Source of the DNA: Capnocytophaga sp.
GTDB taxonomy: Bacteria; Bacteroidota; Bacteroidia; Flavobacteriales; Flavobacteriaceae
Assembly (NCBI RefSeq): GCF_030532915.1
Contig: NZ_JAUNKD010000002.1
Location: 80,810-144,809 of the forward strand
Length of the DNA: 64,000 bases
Direction of reading: 5' to 3'
Made by a program: the position numbers and the translations under genes. Below the pieces are notes generated by a model. That model saw nothing but the letters and a program-made list of their open reading frames with translations. It did not search any database and had not been told where the DNA came from. Below are positions 36,644 to 44,789 of the stretch, piece by piece (positions within the stretch are counted from its first letter, which is position 1; each line of letters begins with the position of its first letter).

Positions 36644-36994
36644 TTATTTTTTGTTCCTGTAGTAATGTGTATAAAAATGTCCTCGAAGAACGATAAAGGT
36701 AAGTCCCAGTACGTTTAATGTTGTTGTACCAAGCAAAGTAATCAGGACACTATCGGACAAATGCAAAAAGCAATGATTCAATATCAATATCGTCAAAACA
36801 AACCCCAACCACACCGAAACCGTACATACAGCCCATTTAGCCAACCACTTTCGATCTTTTGTATCGGAATTATAACGAACAGCTTCAAGTTTTTTGATTT
36901 GTAAGTTTAATTCACCGGAGTCGATATCTAAATCTGGGTCAGAATCTCCTCTTTTTTCTTTTTTATCGAAAATATCAGATAAATTCTTCTCCAT
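36644..36994 (-). CDS. Small two-span membrane protein, candidate toxin of a Panacea system
   Basis: The 116-residue protein has an acidic/charged cytoplasmic N-terminus of about 50 residues, then two membrane helices (WAVCTVSVWLGFVLTILIL and VLITLLGTTTLNVLGLTFIVL) and a basic tail (YTHYYRNKK). It starts two bases after the stop of the Panacea-domain gene. Panacea (DUF4065) antitoxins are known to pair with many unrelated toxins, including small membrane-active ones, so this is the likely toxin. That assignment is based on position and topology only. Confidence 0.6.
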   Translation of the reverse strand: MEKNLSDIFDKKEKRGDSDPDLDIDSGELNLQIKKLEAVRYNSDTKDRKWLAKWAVCTVSVWLGFVLTILILNHCFLHLSDSVLITLLGTTTLNVLGLTFIVLRGHFYTHYYRNKK

Positions 36995-36996
36995 GC

Positions 36997-37458
36997 CTAA
37001 ATATTAATTTCTGAAAAATATTGTTTTATATATTCATTCTTTATAGGCATATTCCAATTAAAACCCTCTTCTTTGGTAGTTTTATACCAAGGTCCCCCTT
37101 CTGTATGTGACCAATCAGAAAGTGTTGTAGCCGAATATTTAGCATATTTCTCTATAATTGAAGTCATAACGTTCACCAAATTTTCATCCTTGACAATTTC
37201 TTGAAATTCAGGATTATTCTTGTCATAAACTTTACCAAAGTTCACTTTTTTTCGTGTTTTTGGAAAAACAGGACCAAATGGCCAGGCTTTCGGGCTTTCA
37301 TCAAAAATAACAACATCTGCTTTTGCTAAAAAATACCCGTAAACGATATACATCAACTTCTGTACTTTTGTTACATTCAACACATACCCCTTCTCGTTAG
37401 CTAACGCCAACATCAACTTGGCACTCAATATGCTACTATGTATTTTTGAAGTACCCAT
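36997..37458 (-). CDS. Panacea (SocA/DUF4065) domain antitoxin
   Basis: The 153-residue protein starts at the ATG at 37458, which is preceded by a strong AGGAGG (37467-37472), unusual in this genome; an ATG at 37479 is an alternative. Family motifs are ILSAKLMLALANEKGYVLNVTKVQKLMYIVYGYFLAK (the SocA-like helical core), ESPKAWPFGPVFP and LSDWSHTEGGPWYKT near the C-terminus. Panacea antitoxins neutralise partner toxins by direct binding. It sits between a 71-codon gene upstream and a membrane-protein gene downstream, forming a three-gene operon. Confidence 0.85.
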   Translation of the reverse strand: MGTSKIHSSILSAKLMLALANEKGYVLNVTKVQKLMYIVYGYFLAKADVVIFDESPKAWPFGPVFPKTRKKVNFGKVYDKNNPEFQEIVKDENLVNVMTSIIEKYAKYSATTLSDWSHTEGGPWYKTTKEEGFNWNMPIKNEYIKQYFSEINI

Positions 37459-37475
37459 TTTATTATCCTCCTCTC

Positions 37476-37691
37476 TCATATTAGGAAGGGCAAAAAGTGT
37501 GCCAATACTATCGTTTCTACTTCAATAACTCCAAATCCTTTTTTACCTAATTTTGCAGGAATGACTTTTACATTCGTGATTTCCTCTTTATTTTTTTTGA
37601 AAAACTTCAAATATTTTTGAGGATTGTAAAATACCTTTTTATCAGTAATTAATGGATAATCAATCACTTGCTTGTTGTTTTTTACATTCAT
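37476..37691 (-). CDS. Small hypothetical protein in the Panacea operon
   Basis: The 71-residue basic protein (MNVKNNKQVIDYPLITDKK..) has no recognisable domain; its C-terminus is hydrophobic (VEVETIVLAHFLPFLI-like). It is the first gene of the three-gene unit, 17 bases upstream of the antitoxin start. It could be a third component, an antitoxin helper or a remnant of a longer gene. Confidence 0.5.
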   Translation of the reverse strand: MNVKNNKQVIDYPLITDKKVFYNPQKYLKFFKKNKEEITNVKVIPAKLGKKGFGVIEVETIVLAHFLPFLI

Positions 37692-37719
37692 ATTAATATT
37701 GATATAGCCACAGATACTG

Positions 37720-37727
37720 CAAAGGTA
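37720..37727 (-). promoter_or_regulatory. -7 element of the Panacea operon
   Basis: TACCTTTG on the minus strand lies 29 bases upstream of the first start codon of the operon. The 37728-37827 stretch holds nothing else that I can identify. Confidence 0.6.
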
Positions 37728-37827
37728 TGAAAAAAATACAAATGTCCGACACTTTGATTGACAAAATTATATTTTTGGCTTTTGACTGATAGCTTTTAGC
37801 CAATGGCTATTCGCTAATCGCTATCCG

Positions 37828-38535
37828 CTAATTCACAATTGTTTGCTGTCCGTTTGGGTTTTTATCCAACGTGGTTAAATTGATGTTCGGGAAATTGCCG
37901 TATAGTGTAGGGTCCCAATTGTTCCAATCGCGGATACGCTCAAAAATTTCAAGGGTACGAATCCGACGAATGGGCATCCGCGTGCTTAAAATGGTGTATG
38001 CCTCCCGCTTGTCCGACCCCGCTCCGTTCAGCCCGCCGCCCGAACCGCCCGGAATACCCGCGCCGAGCAGACAAGGGTCTACGCCCATCGGAAACAAAAT
38101 TTCCGAGTTCCCCGCCGTGGCATCGGGCAAAAAACTACCGTCTTTAATTTTATCGTCAATCGGCACAACCTCAATGCCTTTGATAAGATTGCCGTTCTGG
38201 TCTCGGAAGAAAGGCGAAATCAGCGACCGCCCCGCACTCTCGTTCCCGCTCATATGCTTGTCGATGGCATCAACCGTATTTTTGCGGTACTGTTCCTTTT
38301 CCGAAGCCGAAAATTCCCGCCATTCTTCCACGCCGTATTTATGCACGAAAAAATCATCGGCGATATACACCACAAACTTTACATTTAGCTGATTTTCATA
38401 CATATACTTTTTGAAAACGGGAACGGAAAGCACCACGTCCATCCAACCGTTGTGAAACGAACTGTGCCATTTTATCCTCGGATAATTCTTCTCGGCACCT
38501 ATTTTAAAAATCATTTCTACCCAAAAATTGTTCAT
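37828..38535 (-). CDS. Truncated phage portal-like protein, C-terminal part
   Basis: The 235-residue product looks like the C-terminal half of a larger phage structural protein: DVVLSVPVFKKYMYENQLN, NVKFVVYIADDFFVHKYG, ISPFFRDQNGNLIKGIEVVPID and the Gly-rich IPGGSGGGLNGAGSDKREAYTIL. Similar sequences follow a longer N-terminal part in portal-like proteins of Bacteroidota prophages; here that part is missing, and a TACCTTTG (minus strand, 38553-38560) sits just upstream. This suggests a deletion that joined a promoter to the gene remnant. It is richer in G+C than the adjacent toxin-antitoxin genes. Confidence 0.5.
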   Translation of the reverse strand: MNNFWVEMIFKIGAEKNYPRIKWHSSFHNGWMDVVLSVPVFKKYMYENQLNVKFVVYIADDFFVHKYGVEEWREFSASEKEQYRKNTVDAIDKHMSGNESAGRSLISPFFRDQNGNLIKGIEVVPIDDKIKDGSFLPDATAGNSEILFPMGVDPCLLGAGIPGGSGGGLNGAGSDKREAYTILSTRMPIRRIRTLEIFERIRDWNNWDPTLYGNFPNINLTTLDKNPNGQQTIVN

Positions 38536-38607
38536 ACCTTTTATTTTTTTCGCAAAGGTATCGCATTAATAAAATTAGTTAAAGGACAAATGTTTTACAG
38601 ATTGGAA

Positions 38608-38635
38608 TAAAAAAGCCCGCTGAAAATCAGCGGGC
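38608..38635 (-). terminator. Terminator of hicAB
   Basis: GCCCGCTGA (38615-38623) and TCAGCGGGC (38627-38635) are perfect arms with an AAA/TTT loop; the A run at 38608-38614 gives a U tract on the minus strand. Confidence 0.85.
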
Positions 38636-38659
38636 GGGGTGTTGAAACTAATAGAAAGT

Positions 38660-39037
38660 TTATGTTAAATCAATGGTGGCAAGTTCACTACCATACGATT
38701 TAATGCCTTGAAATATTTTTTGTACTTGTTTTTCTGACGGATATTTTTTTCGGTTTTTGTATTGTGAAATCAATGAATTGCTAATCCCTATTCTTTTACT
38801 CAACGCAAAGATGTTGATGCCGTTATAGTATTCAAAAAACTGTGCTAAATCGAACTTAATCACAATGTCTTTTTCAGTAGCCAAAGGCTTGTCTTCGTAT
38901 TCTAATAATAAATTTAACGCTTCAAGCATATTCTCTTTTAGTTCGGCATACGTATCGCCAACAGTGGTTACGTTTGCGTTTTCGGCATACGCTGAATACC
39001 CCGTATTTGTTTTTTCTACGATGAATGTTGTTTTCAT
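38660..39037 (-). CDS. hicB: HicB-type antitoxin with C-terminal HTH
   Basis: The 125-residue protein has the HicB fold at its N-terminus (TTFIVEKTNTGYSAYAEN..VTTVGDTYAELKENMLEALNLLLEY) and a helix-turn-helix at its C-terminus (NIFALSKRIGISNSLISQYKNRKKYPSEKQ). It neutralises HicA and represses its own promoter. It follows hicA by 27 bases, the usual toxin-first order. Confidence 0.9.
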   Translation of the reverse strand: MKTTFIVEKTNTGYSAYAENANVTTVGDTYAELKENMLEALNLLLEYEDKPLATEKDIVIKFDLAQFFEYYNGINIFALSKRIGISNSLISQYKNRKKYPSEKQVQKIFQGIKSYGSELATIDLT

Positions 39038-39064
39038 ATATTTAATTTTTAAACTATTAGGGGA

Positions 39065-39253
39065 TTATTCCCCTAATAGTGTTTTTCTGATTTTAATTAC
39101 CAATCCTGTACCTATTTCTTTGCTTGGATGTATCGGCACAACGCAGGTTTCTTCGGTTATCGGGCTATACCATATTTGGTGACTTCCCTTACCTTTGCGA
39201 AGTGGGTAACATCCGGCTTTTTTCAGGATTTTCAATAATTCATTAGTTTTCAT
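39065..39253 (-). CDS. hicA: HicA-type mRNA interferase toxin
   Basis: The 62-residue protein has the HicA double-stranded-RNA-binding-like fold: LLKILKKAGCYPLRKGKGSHQIWYSP, with the catalytic His in GSHQIW. It cleaves mRNA and arrests growth when HicB is lost. Its ATG overlaps the TGA of the upstream tape-measure gene (39250-39253), because the TA cassette sits exactly in that gene's 3' end. Confidence 0.9.
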   Translation of the reverse strand: MKTNELLKILKKAGCYPLRKGKGSHQIWYSPITEETCVVPIHPSKEIGTGLVIKIRKTLLGE

Positions 39254-42200
39254 AGAACGAATCTATTAAATTTCAACAGGGCAAAGGTAAAAAATATTTT
39301 ACTTATATACAAGTTTTTGAGTAAAAAATATTTTACTTTTTTCAAAAAAATGCCCGTCGGTGCCAATTGTTTTTGAGCTTGGAACGATTCCAAACTGGTT
39401 TGTAAGATTTCTTTATCGGCTTCTTTGCGTAGGGCTTTTTTGGCGTCTTCTAATGTTTTGATTTGCGCCAGTTCGCGCTCGCTCAGCTTGCCTCGCAGGG
39501 CTTCTTTTGCCGAATCTAAATCGTTGATAAGCAAGATTTCTTCGGCTTTTTCACGCTTTTTGATGTCGATACAGTCGTTGTACTCTTTAAGCGTACGCTC
39601 CACCTCCTTAACGCGGTGCTTCTCACGGACTTGTTCTAATTCTGCCGCCTTTTGTTTTTCAAGCTGAATTTCGATTTGGTTGTTAAGTAAAATGAGTGGC
39701 TTTTTTTCTTCGATGATTTTTTTATAAATGGCAATAGCCCTTTTGGCATCGGCTTTTTCTTCAGCAGACGTTTCTGGGTCGGCGATCTTTTCGTTTGCTT
39801 CCCGAATTTTCTTGTTTAAATCTCTGATTTCGTTGGTAATATCTTCTTTTTCGTGTTTCAGGGTAAGTTTCTTACGTTCGTATTTGGTCTCTACTGCTGA
39901 CAACTGTTTGTCGAGGCTCTCTTTCAAAATGACGGTTTCCTCGTCCTCCAATTCTTGTTGTTTTTTGATAAAATCACGTTGAGCCTTTAACAAATCTTTT
40001 TGGGCTTGCCCATAGAGGTCGCCCGTGTATTTTTTAGGTTTTTTAGAGTCATCGTCAGTTGTAAGTTTGGGAGTACCATACACTGTTACACCTTCTTCAA
40101 AATTTACTTCTTGGCTGTCTCGGGAATTCAAATCTGCATTAACATTTAATAAATCTGTTAGTTTTTGATTTTCAGTTTTATAAACATCTCTTGCTTCTAT
40201 ATATTCTCCGATGGCACTTCGTATGGCTACCAGCAAATGTTCTCTCTTCTTTATTTCGGGGTTATCACGTAAAATTTTATATTGCTCAACAGCCGATTTA
40301 CCCTCTAAATTTAATTTTGCCACATACGAATTCGAATTACGTAATTTATTGATTTCTTGTTGAATTTGCTTTTCTTTTGCTTCCATTTTGGCTTGTGCCT
40401 CACCCGTTACGGAGGATTGCGTTTCTATGAGTCCTTCATTGGCTTTCAAACGTGCTTTTATAACAAGTTGTTTATTTACCGAGTCAAGTTTATCTGCCAA
40501 TTCTTTGGTTAATTTTCCTTCATTTTCAACATTTTTTAAATAATCAGGGTATTTTTCTTTTAGTTTATCAATCAGGTCTTTACGTTTTTCAAGCGGAATA
40601 TTATTATCGGCTATCATTTTACGCAATGTGTTCAGTTGTGTGATTTCTTGATTGATAGAATTTATAACCTCTTTGTTGGCTTGGGTTACTTCGTTTTGTT
40701 TTTTTGAAAACAACGATATAGCTGTTATTGCGGTGGTTACGGCTCCGATGAATAACCCCAACGGATTCATTTTTGTAGCCATATTAAAAAGTCGTATGGC
40801 TTGTGTGGCTTTAGCTGTGTTTCCTGCCAAATGATACTTTGCGGCGGCATACAATAAAACAATACCGCGCTTGGCAGCCATTAGCACGCCTTGTGCCTTT
40901 ATCACCACGTTATAAAGAACCGTTTGTTTCCAAGCCTCCTTGGTGCTGGTAGTTACCAACCAAACAGCAGCACGGTATGAAAGGAATGCCGTTGTAGCTA
41001 CGGTTAAAAGTTTTACCAAAAAAGCCAAGCGCTCCCTAAATGTTTTTATCCCGTTTCCGGCTTCGTTAAATACACCCGTAATTTTACCTGCAATGCCCGT
41101 TATCCAATTGAAAAAATCAGGAACAACCCCGTCAGTAACAAACTCTCGAAATCCTCTACCGATTTTTTCCCAAATAGCGGCAGCATTGTTATTCTTTTTG
41201 TTGAATTCTTCTTGAATAGATGTGGCTTCTTCCATAGCTTTACTTGAAAGTTCCATCAATTCACGGAAACGGGCAGCGTTGTCGCCTGCCGCACCTAAGG
41301 CTTTTTGCACTTCAAGCGTATTGAGTTTCAATCCTTTCAGCACATTTGCAGACTGATTCCCTGAAAGCCCTTTCATACTTTCGGCAAATTTCAAGAAAAA
41401 TTCTTCGGGCTTGGTGTTGAACAGTTCTTGTGCCTCTTCTTTGGTGATTTTCATCTGCTTAGCGAAACCATCCAGATTGTTACCTGCTACGGACACAAAT
41501 CGACTGAAACCGGAAGCTGCAATTTCGGCATCAATCCCGCTTTCTTCAAAGGCAGCCCCCAATCCGAGCGTTTTGTCAATGGCGGGTTTTAAGGCTCCCG
41601 GTAATTGTCCTACACGGGTAGTAAATTCGGTAATATTTCCTTCTGATGACGAACCATTTGCCCCTAATTCATTCAAAGCGGAACCAATTTCATTGAGCGC
41701 CGTTGGGTAATCGCTGTCTTTGGTCTGGTCAAATAGGTTTTTAAGTTTACCTACTTTGGTGGTAACCTCTTCCAAACCGCCTTGGAACGAATCACCCAGA
41801 GCTACGTAAATCTTGTCAATTTCGCGGGTAAATTCTTGTAATTGCTCTTTATCGGTAATGCCTAACCGCCCTCCGATTTGGGCGATGTTCATTAAATCTA
41901 AGCGTTTAGTTCGGGTATCAAAGTTTCCAAATTCATTCCAAAGGGCTTCGACTTCTTTTTGAGCCAAGCCCGAAGTTTTTTGAACATCGGTGATAGCATC
42001 GGAGATTTCCAAAAGACGGTCAGTGGTTTCTCTGATTGTGTGCCAACCTGCTCTCAACCCTTCAAAAGACAACAATCCCGTTAAAACATTGGTTCTGTTA
42101 AAAAATGAAGAAAAAGAATTGCCGCTCCTTTCAAGTTCACGAGTAGTGGCGTTGATTTCATTTCGTACGTTTTCAAAGGCTTGACGGGCTCTTTTTACCT

Positions 42201-42357
42201 GTTCGGCTTTGTCAATAAACTCTTGTGTGCCAGGTTTGAGTCTACGCAGTTCGGCTTCCAGTTTGCGAGTGGTTGCCTGTAAATCTCTAAATGTATTCTG
42301 CACCTGCTGACCGTTGATAATCAGTACGCCCTTAGTGGTAATTGTATTTTGTGCCAT
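39250..42357 (-). CDS. Phage tail tape-measure protein, 3' end replaced
   Basis: The 1035-residue protein opens with a coiled-coil region (FRDLQATTRKLEAELRRLKPGT) and the TP901-type tape-measure core (ITDVQKTSGLAQKEVEALWNEFG; IGGRLGITDKEQLQEF; SGFSRFVSVAGNNLDGFAKQM). Hydrophobic helices follow at about 440-560 and a long charged coiled coil at about 780-1000. These set tail length and are threaded through the tail tube. The last ~30 residues (FLKKVKYFLLKNLYISKIFF..) are unlike the rest and correspond to the hicAB promoter DNA, so the true C-terminus was lost. Confidence 0.85.
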   Translation of the reverse strand: MAQNTITTKGVLIINGQQVQNTFRDLQATTRKLEAELRRLKPGTQEFIDKAEQVKRARQAFENVRNEINATTRELERSGNSFSSFFNRTNVLTGLLSFEGLRAGWHTIRETTDRLLEISDAITDVQKTSGLAQKEVEALWNEFGNFDTRTKRLDLMNIAQIGGRLGITDKEQLQEFTREIDKIYVALGDSFQGGLEEVTTKVGKLKNLFDQTKDSDYPTALNEIGSALNELGANGSSSEGNITEFTTRVGQLPGALKPAIDKTLGLGAAFEESGIDAEIAASGFSRFVSVAGNNLDGFAKQMKITKEEAQELFNTKPEEFFLKFAESMKGLSGNQSANVLKGLKLNTLEVQKALGAAGDNAARFRELMELSSKAMEEATSIQEEFNKKNNNAAAIWEKIGRGFREFVTDGVVPDFFNWITGIAGKITGVFNEAGNGIKTFRERLAFLVKLLTVATTAFLSYRAAVWLVTTSTKEAWKQTVLYNVVIKAQGVLMAAKRGIVLLYAAAKYHLAGNTAKATQAIRLFNMATKMNPLGLFIGAVTTAITAISLFSKKQNEVTQANKEVINSINQEITQLNTLRKMIADNNIPLEKRKDLIDKLKEKYPDYLKNVENEGKLTKELADKLDSVNKQLVIKARLKANEGLIETQSSVTGEAQAKMEAKEKQIQQEINKLRNSNSYVAKLNLEGKSAVEQYKILRDNPEIKKREHLLVAIRSAIGEYIEARDVYKTENQKLTDLLNVNADLNSRDSQEVNFEEGVTVYGTPKLTTDDDSKKPKKYTGDLYGQAQKDLLKAQRDFIKKQQELEDEETVILKESLDKQLSAVETKYERKKLTLKHEKEDITNEIRDLNKKIREANEKIADPETSAEEKADAKRAIAIYKKIIEEKKPLILLNNQIEIQLEKQKAAELEQVREKHRVKEVERTLKEYNDCIDIKKREKAEEILLINDLDSAKEALRGKLSERELAQIKTLEDAKKALRKEADKEILQTSLESFQAQKQLAPTGIFLKKVKYFLLKNLYISKIFFTFALLKFNRFVL
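39282..39337 (-). promoter_or_regulatory. hicAB promoter with twin operators
   Basis: TACCTTTG on the minus strand (39282-39289) is the -7 element. Two identical 17-bp sequences GTAAAAAATATTTTACT (39287-39303 and 39321-39337), nearly palindromic and 34 bases apart, overlap and flank the core promoter, as expected for HicB operators. They lie within the 3' end of the tape-measure frame. Confidence 0.75.
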
Positions 42358-42424
42358 AAAAAAAATCGAATTGACACAGCAAAATTCTGTGTTAATTCGA
42401 TTTTTTCAAAGGACAACAAAAATG

Positions 42425-42649
42425 CTAATGAATGTTTGCTTTTTTATCAAGAAGTTTTTGACGTTCTCTCTTGAATTTTCGGTGGTTGCGAACTTCAAAC
42501 TCTACAATAACATACACAATCCACAGCACAATAGCACCTACTATAATGTACCAATATTGAAATAGATGCCAAACAATACCAGCAAGAAGAGAAACAAAAA
42601 CAACGATTACGCCCCAAATAAAACTACCTAAACTATTGGAATTTTCCAT
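42425..42649 (-). CDS. Small membrane protein in the phage operon
   Basis: The 74-residue protein starts at the ATG at 42649 (the frame extends to a TTG). It has two hydrophobic spans (FIWGVIVVFVSLLAGIVWHLF and WYIIVGAIVLWIVYVIV) and a basic C-terminus (HRKFKRERQKLLDKK). It lies between small phage genes and the tape measure; its function is unknown. Confidence 0.6.
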   Translation of the reverse strand: MENSNSLGSFIWGVIVVFVSLLAGIVWHLFQYWYIIVGAIVLWIVYVIVEFEVRNHRKFKRERQKLLDKKANIH

Positions 42650-42673
42650 AACTAACAATTTTACGTTACAAAA

Positions 42674-42928
42674 TTACATTTTTTTGAATAAAAACCAAAG
42701 ATACAAGCCTTGTTTTTCGTCAATGCCGTATTGAAAGCCAGTTTCTTTCAAAGCGTCAAAAATGTCGTGTTCGTCAATTGGGCTTTGCGGAATAACGCCT
42801 CGCACCATTTGAAGCACATCAATCGTGGATTTTAAAACAACATCTTGTATGCTCTTATCCGGACGGATAGCTCGTGGGCTAAAATCCCGAAGCAACATTT
42901 CTTTTATCAATGCTTTATAGTCTTCCAT
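42674..42928 (-). CDS. Small phage protein of unknown function
   Basis: The 84-residue protein starts at the ATG at 42928, which overlaps the preceding TGA (ATGA), so the two are translationally coupled. It is helical, with IDEHDIFDALKETGFQYGIDEKQGLYLWFLFKKM at the C-terminus. By position just upstream of the tape measure it could be a tail-assembly factor, like the small chaperones found there in many phages. Confidence 0.6.
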   Translation of the reverse strand: MEDYKALIKEMLLRDFSPRAIRPDKSIQDVVLKSTIDVLQMVRGVIPQSPIDEHDIFDALKETGFQYGIDEKQGLYLWFLFKKM

Positions 42929-43164
42929 CACGATTCGGGTTTAAAGGTTTTTAAATCACTACGAAGCACACAGATGAAACGAATAAACTCCATTGCTTGA
43001 TTTTCCGTGCCGTTGCTCAATGAGGCATCGCTCAAAAAAGTGGTTAAATCACTCAAAATCTCAAGGGTTTCCGCCAAATGAATGCCCTCGTCTTCTTGCC
43101 AATGCTGTAACATTTTCAGTGAACTTTCGGTGAGTGTTACATTGTTGATGTCGATTGTTTTCAT
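42928..43164 (-). CDS. Small phage protein of unknown function
   Basis: The 78-residue protein starts at MKTIDINNVTLTESSLK (ATG at 43164), with ATGA overlaps at both ends. It is acidic and helical (MLQHWQEDEGIHLAETLEILSDLTTFL). No family recognised; a virion-assembly role is likely from position. Confidence 0.6.
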   Translation of the reverse strand: MKTIDINNVTLTESSLKMLQHWQEDEGIHLAETLEILSDLTTFLSDASLSNGTENQAMEFIRFICVLRSDLKTFKPES

Positions 43165-43427
43165 AAGGCAACGGATTTTGAAGTTAGACAATCCGACTTG
43201 GCAGTCAAGTTAATAAGTGCGTGAGCCAATGTTTTGCCCTGAGCCTGAACTTTTTCGTGACCGCACGAAAATGATAAACGCCACGCTCCCTTGCTGAATT
43301 TCATTGTAAGCGTACCGGGGTACTCATTTAAAAATTTAGAAAACAAGGTGTTCGCGTACGCCTCACGTAAACGTGCCAAATAACGTTTGCGGATAACTTT
43401 TTTTTGGTTTTCTTGAGGTTTTAACAT
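43161..43427 (-). CDS. Small basic phage protein, first gene of the operon
   Basis: The 88-residue protein starts at the ATG at 43427 (MLKPQENQKKVIRKRYLAR). It is basic, with a helical N-terminus and a beta-like part (GTLTMKFSKGAWRLSFSCGHEKV). It heads a tightly coupled set of small genes leading to the tape measure. Its start-codon region is part of a self-complementary leader (43415-43590), so its translation may be controlled by RNA folding. Confidence 0.6.
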   Translation of the reverse strand: MLKPQENQKKVIRKRYLARLREAYANTLFSKFLNEYPGTLTMKFSKGAWRLSFSCGHEKVQAQGKTLAHALINLTAKSDCLTSKSVAL

Positions 43428-43590
43428 AACTAAAAAAATTAAAAAGGCGTAAGTAGGTGCTGTTAAAACCTCGTGATTTACGAAATTGCATAACATTACT
43501 ATTATGCGACACCCTTACGCCTGTAAATTTATATTTTTATTTGATATACAGATACAAAAATCTGCACGAGGTTTTAACAGTGCAAAGATA
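43415..43590 (-). promoter_or_regulatory. Structured leader with alternative pairings at a start codon
   Basis: On the minus strand, TATCTTTG (43583-43590) is a -7 element. The leader then holds CTGTTAAAACCTCGTG (a: 43565-43580), its perfect complement CACGAGGTTTTAACAG (b: 43460-43475), and a third segment at the start codon (c: TGTTAAAACCTC, 43415-43426) identical to a over 12 bases. So b can pair with a or with the start of the gene at 43427. A second stem, GGCGTAAGGGTG (43510-43521) with CACCTACTTACGCC (43446-43459), is followed by a T-rich tract and looks like a terminator. The three pairings cannot all coexist. An inner hairpin GCATAA/TTATGC (43488-43508) is also present. Confidence 0.6.
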
Positions 43591-43601
43591 CAATAAAAAA
43601 T

Positions 43602-43628
43602 AAAACCTGCAAATTATTTGCAGGTTTT
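43602..43628 (-). terminator. Terminator of the 43638-44756 gene
   Basis: AAAACCTGCAAA (43602-43613) and TTTGCAGGTTTT (43617-43628) are perfect arms around TTA; the A run at 43594-43600 follows on the minus strand. Confidence 0.85.
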
Positions 43629-43637
43629 ATTGAAAAA

Positions 43638-44756
43638 TTAATTTTGTATAGCTGTAAGTTTTCCGTTCTCAAAGTATAAGTAATTTCCATTGCCATAAAC
43701 CCATTGCTCTGAAACTGAATACTGTGTAGTTGTTTTATTAATACTTTCAGGTTTTCCCCAAGAATCTATGCACATTTGTTTTGACCAGCCTATACGAACA
43801 TATCCGTTAGCCATATCTTTAGCGACAGAATCTCCATATTTTTTCTTTAATCGTGCGTGTTTTTCTGCTTTTTCCCTTTCCCGTTCTTTTTCCCATTCTT
43901 CTTCTCTTGCTTTTTGATTAAGTTTTCCCTCTTTAATCCTAGCCTCTTTGTAGGCTGAATAAGCATCATAAAAATTTTTATATTCTTCTAAATCCATATA
44001 ATCACTTTTAAACAGAAAAGTGTCCAACATTAACTCCTTTGAGTTGTCAAATTTCACTATCAAACTTGGATAAGGCAGAGAATTGTATATAAAATCTATT
44101 GAAATAGCTTTAACTACGTCCTCTTTTTCAATTGGTTTAGGTTGTAAATAGGTCATATCGTAAATCCTTTCATACGATTCTTTGGGTATTTTGTATTTGA
44201 GTAACCGATTATTTAAAAACTGCTTGCCCAAATATTTACTCTTCATATTTTCAAAATATTTCTCTGCAACAAAATGTTTTATCTTACTTCCATTTATTAT
44301 AAATTTATTTCCTGTGCTTTTTTCTGTTGCATATATTTCTACATCATCCAAAAAGGTAACGTTTCGAAGCCTGTTTTTTTTGTCCCACTCTTCGGCAGAT
44401 ATTTTTTTTGTCCCACCAAAAGCAATGTCTTCTACTTCTACATATTTACCTGCTAACAAAGTTTCATATTCCTCTTTGTCAATCACCCTATATTCTTCTT
44501 TTTTGCCTTTTCTTGTTAGGAACTTTATAGAAAAAGTTGAATATCTATAATCATAATCTTTGTTTAACGGAAATGCATACAACCTGTTACCAATAAGCCC
44601 TAATAATTCGTGAGCAGTTCTATAATCTGAAATGTTTACACTAAAATTCTCGAAAGGTTTTATTGAAGAATTTTCATTATCTTGGTAGGTAACATTAATT
44701 TGTGCATTTACAAACACAGCCATCATCACTGCAATAAATAAAAAAATATGTTTCAT
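43638..44756 (-). CDS. Secreted protein of unknown function, SmpA-like C-terminus
   Basis: The 372-residue protein starts at MKHIFLFIAVMMAVFVNA (ATG at 44756), a signal peptide ending at NAQI. The C-terminus GWSKQMCIDSWGKPESINKTTTQYSVSEQWVYGNGNYLYFENGKLTAIQN-type segment (about residues 320-372) resembles BamE/SmpA-like small domains. A charged coiled-coil stretch rich in Glu/Lys precedes it. The rest is unassigned. It is a cargo gene of the island rather than a phage structural gene. Confidence 0.6.
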   Translation of the reverse strand: MKHIFLFIAVMMAVFVNAQINVTYQDNENSSIKPFENFSVNISDYRTAHELLGLIGNRLYAFPLNKDYDYRYSTFSIKFLTRKGKKEEYRVIDKEEYETLLAGKYVEVEDIAFGGTKKISAEEWDKKNRLRNVTFLDDVEIYATEKSTGNKFIINGSKIKHFVAEKYFENMKSKYLGKQFLNNRLLKYKIPKESYERIYDMTYLQPKPIEKEDVVKAISIDFIYNSLPYPSLIVKFDNSKELMLDTFLFKSDYMDLEEYKNFYDAYSAYKEARIKEGKLNQKAREEEWEKEREREKAEKHARLKKKYGDSVAKDMANGYVRIGWSKQMCIDSWGKPESINKTTTQYSVSEQWVYGNGNYLYFENGKLTAIQN

Positions 44757-44789
44757 AGTGTTATGATTTGAATTAAACAAAAAAATAAA

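Noticed and set aside
43460..43580. Invertible promoter flanked by 16-bp inverted repeats
   Set aside because: The -7 element lies outside the repeats, no -7 match is inside them, and the third copy at the start codon fits RNA pairing better; inversion is not excluded but is second choice.
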